Below are positions 61,405 through 64,000 of a DNA stretch of 64,000 nt, piece after piece. Both the position numbers and the translations under genes were made by a program. The notes beneath the pieces are model-generated. The model saw only the letters and a program-made list of their open reading frames with translations. It had not been told where the DNA came from and made no database searches. Within the stretch, counting starts at the first letter, position 1. Each line of letters opens with the position of its first letter. Source of the DNA: Vicia villosa. Lineage: Eukaryota; Streptophyta; Magnoliopsida; Fabales; Fabaceae. Location of the stretch: positions 23,398,808-23,462,807 of the forward strand of contig NC_081180.1 in NCBI RefSeq assembly GCF_029867415.1. Direction: 5' to 3'.

Positions 61405-61891
61405 GCTGATACTCGAGCTCTCAAGAGGAAGACATGGGAGCAGCTGGCTTTTGAAGAGGGTATGTCAATCATTTTGATTGAGTTTGTAGGACATAAAAGG
61501 ATTGAAAGGTTAATGTATAACATTTCTATGCAGGAAAGGATATCCCTAAAGCTAGTGAAATTGAAAGGTTAATGTGTCGTACAGGTGTTGATCATGTACT
61601 AAATAGGGTTAGTTGACTTTTTCTTGACATTTTCTCCCTGACAAAGAAGAAAATGAGCTGGATAATCTGAAGTTGAGATTTTCTCAAATATTTTATGATA
61701 ATATTCTGAAGTAAGGTGTTTCCTTGATTTGTTTTGGTGGCTATTATATAGTGTTGTAATGGCATAATCTTGATATATATTGCATATAATTTTGTCTAGC
61801 TTGAAAAACCAATGGAGGGTCTGGAAGACTGGTTGGAAGCAGTTTATAATGCTCGCATCCCCTGTGTTGTTGTTTCAAGTCTTGATAGAAA
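61405..61891 (+). pseudogene. HAD-superfamily hydrolase gene fragment, four exon pieces
   Basis: Pieces 61405-61459 (ADTRALKRKTWEQLAFEE), 61534-61607 (GKDIPKASEIERLMCRTGVD, HVLNR), about 61640-61710 (EENELDNLKLRFSQIFYDNI) and 61800-61891 (LEKPMEGLEDWLEAV, ARIPCVVVSSLDRK) match the middle of a plant chloroplast-type HAD-like hydrolase. The SS-DR segment is HAD motif II with the substrate-adjacent Ser. The third piece lost part of its 5' end and acceptor. The fourth is out of phase by one base with it. The nucleophile Asp motif I and motifs III/IV are absent. Same strand as the neighbouring fragments; non-functional. Confidence 0.75.
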
Positions 61892-62310
61892 AATTGAATT
61901 CTGGCACCAGAAATGGCAGACCTAGTTCTGATACAAGAGGGTCTAGAAATATTCCTCCTCTGAGGGACAATAGCAGAGCATCAGTTAGAACTGAAAGAAT
62001 GGTTAGTGGTTATGTCTTGAATTATTTATGTCTCACAATTTGAACTTTCTTTTTGTAGTGTGGATCAGTGCTATCAGTTTATGGGTGTTATATGTATAGA
62101 AAATCAACAGACGCCAATATTAATGATAATATTACTAGAATTGATGCAGAGCAAGGTCCAGAATTGCCTCTCTTAAACCAGGATGCCACAAATGTATCTA
62201 GAACGGAACGCCTAGCTGATTCTCACAATAGCATACAAAAGAATCAAATTGCACCCGTTTGGAGTTACATTTTTCATATTTTATTCCAGGTATCAACAAG
62301 TATTGAATAG
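61892..62310 (+). pseudogene. Unidentified gene piece, two exon-like segments
   Basis: Directly after the HAD piece, 61897-61999 encodes SGTRNGRPSSDTRGSRNIPP and ends RASVRTERM at a GTTAGT donor. A second segment (about 62060-62260) reads RIDAEQGPELPLLNQDAT and RTERLADSHNSIQKNQIAPV. Both are hydrophilic, Arg/Ser-rich and low in predicted structure. I cannot name the source gene. The abrupt join to the HAD piece at about 61891 looks like a capture junction. Confidence 0.4.
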
Positions 62311-62913
62311 AAAAAGACAAACTTGGGCTTAATGTATGTTGAGAAATTGAGTTATTTGCTTTCCCTTACATTTGTTAGTGTTCTATGCATTATTGTTCTC
62401 TTGTTAAGTATGATCCGTCGTTTATTCTTCTTTTTCCTTTTATGTTTTTCATCTTGCATTTTCTTAGCTCCTTCAACTGCATGGTTTTGTCGTGTTTTTA
62501 ATCTTGTGTGAACTCCATGTGCACAATAACTACTCCTTGCATTCCTAATCTTTGGTTGTTTAAGCTTTTTATTTCTTTCCCAAAACTTTGTTTGCTTTAT
62601 GAAACCAAGATACAATCAAGCATGTTTTTCTCCTTGTATCATTACAAAAATCAAACTCATACAATAAATAAATTAAGGGTAAATGAGTCTATATATGTCT
62701 AAATCTATTATTTCACAATGTATGTGCCCATCATTCCTTAAGGGATCAAAGAACAGGACAGAGGGAATAATTTATTAAGCTAAGTCTAGCAGACTAATCT
62801 GGGTATTTTGGACTTATTTGCATGAAAAGTCGGATAATTTTGTATGTTAATGAAGTTCGACTGAATACCTGAACTTTACATATTACAATTTATAGAATTT
62901 AACCTCTGTCCGC
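62311..62913. other. Non-coding spacer, no supported gene
   Basis: Short hydrophobic frames on both strands (near 62323-62615) look like chance frames in T-rich sequence. Confidence 0.4.
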
Positions 62914-63459
62914 ATGATTACAAGGTTGCATTACTGTATCTTGAATTTATATGCTTCGGTTTTGGCATTGGCTTCTGTAGTTCATTTGTTCTTGTTTCCG
63001 TTGACGCCGTCTTTAGATTATTTTAAGTTAGCTTCAAATTCATGTGTTTCGAGTAATGCATCGGTGGAGTTGTTTAGTAAGCGTGGTTGGGATGAACCTG
63101 CGATTGATTTGAAGATTCGGTTCCCGGGTGATTTGCACGGTTCGGTTGCTTATAAGGGTGCGCTGTGGAAGGATGAGATTGGTCGGTGGCTTGCAGGTTG
63201 TGATTCTGTTACAAAGGAAATCAACGTTTCTGAGGTGAGACAAGTGATTTTCCAAGTTGTTATTTCAGAAATTTATGGTGAAGTTTTATGATTGTTATTG
63301 GCATTGAGTTAATTTGTGGTTACCAACAGTGATTTTTCTCTGCTTTGTAACATGAATGGTTACAGATAATAGGTGGAAATGAGTGCAAAAATGACTGCAG
63401 TGGTCTGGGAGTTTGTAATCAAGAGTTGGGACAATGTCGATGCTTTCATGGTTATGCTG
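62914..63459 (+). CDS. Exostosin/GT47-type glycosyltransferase, 5' exons (partial)
   Basis: Exon 1 (62914-63234) has a signal-anchor helix (about residues 13-30, SVLALASVVHLFLFPL) and then DYFKLASNSCVSSNAS, the segment DLKIRFPGDLHGSVAYKGAL, and EIGRWLAGCDSVTKEINVSE. Exon 2 (63366-63459) reads IIGGNECKNDCSGLGVCNQE and LGQCRCFHGYAG, an EGF-like cysteine pattern. The combination matches plant type II Golgi exostosin-family proteins of the ExAD (extensin arabinosylation) type. The GT47 catalytic exons would follow but are not seen before 64000. It could be the start of a real gene or the last of the captured fragments. The start codon is uncertain because the first residues are not family-like. 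Confidence 0.6.
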
Positions 63460-64000
63460 GTTAGTTCTGTTCCCTCCTACATTCATTTTATTGACTAGGT
63501 ATATAATGCTTGATCAGAAGTTTGATTTCGGAAGAAGATACAGTTAAATGTTTTATATAAGCTTTTGAATTGCAATCATCAAAATCAATGATATTGCAGA
63601 GAGTTGCGACTGTGGAGACATAAGAAACCTTAATGTTGCAACCCAAATCATGGTCTCTGACCTTTTTTAATCCCTGGATTTTGATAAAATGTTTTTTGTC
63701 TAGGGAATTGTAGTTCATTATGTTGGATGTAAAATTCATCACGATGTTTAGTTTCTGTTTGACTGCTGTATTAAAACAGGAAGGTAAAACTTGATAGTTG
63801 ACAGATTTATACTCCCCCTTGCTTTTTGTTTTGGTTATTTTTTAGTATAAATTTGTTTAGAGTTATATCTGCCGTTTTCAAATTTCATTTTTACTATAAC
63901 TAAATGGTTGAGTAGACCAGTGAAAAGTAGGTGCGAGCGTATTTGAAATTTTCTTATTAATAAAAGTTATATATTGATTTGTGCAAAACAACTTTAAAAT
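63460..64000. other. Intron or spacer at the window edge
   Basis: A GTTAGT donor opens at 63460. No further exostosin exon is recognisable before the end of the window. Confidence 0.4.

Noticed and set aside
58464..63459. One continuous multi-exon host gene
   Set aside because: The pieces match unrelated families (ribosome biogenesis, photolyase, Nudix, HAD, glycosyltransferase), with missing exons and frame breaks between them.

Overview
The window looks like nuclear DNA of a flowering plant, most probably a legume of the temperate (IRLC) group. It is AT-rich, its genes have introns with GT..AG borders, and it is packed with plant transposons. These include a very long Ty3/gypsy Tat/Ogre-like element whose LTR tip (TGTCATACCCC on its own strand) and arginine-tRNA-type primer site are familiar from legume genomes. 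I cannot name the species from sequence alone. Only one complete host gene is visible: a five-exon clade-E protein phosphatase 2C (37402-38969, minus strand). A second possible host gene starts near the right edge.

Layout. 285-791: a short GC-rich terminal-inverted-repeat element with a 9-bp target duplication. 1068-23833: a hAT-type element (8-bp duplication) split by a 21.9 kb LTR retrotransposon at 1554-23422 (5-bp duplication GTAGT). That retrotransposon has three LTRs and two internal regions in tandem (LTR-int-LTR-int-LTR). It lies on the minus strand and has no gag-pol; its internal regions are rich in minisatellite-like repeats. 24.7-27.4 kb: MITEs and a decayed Ty1/copia gag. 31.9-36.0 kb: a non-autonomous LTR element. 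37.4-39.0 kb: the PP2C gene. 39674-42619: a Mutator-like element (MULE) carrying a mudrA-like frame without its catalytic core and a convergent GRF zinc-finger gene remnant. 42773-47069: a candidate Helitron with a 3' hairpin and CTAG end. 48.5-54.3 kb: a 5'-truncated LINE tail, a 2.1 kb foldback (long inverted repeat) and a larger decayed LINE with a mutated reverse-transcriptase active site. 54294-56422: a 2.1 kb element with roughly 220-bp terminal inverted repeats, sitting at the 3' end of that LINE.

57553 to at least 62 kb: a CACTA-type terminus with subterminal repeats, followed by pieces of at least four unrelated host genes, all on the plus strand and still with introns: NSA2 (ribosome biogenesis), cryptochrome-DASH, a NUDT23-like Nudix hydrolase and a HAD-type hydrolase. 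An unidentified two-exon piece and the first exons of an exostosin/GT47 glycosyltransferase follow. The simplest reading is a gene-fragment-capturing (Pack-type) CACTA transposon whose far end lies outside the window. This and the three-LTR nested array are the most interesting structures here. No viral, CRISPR or bacterial-type system is present.
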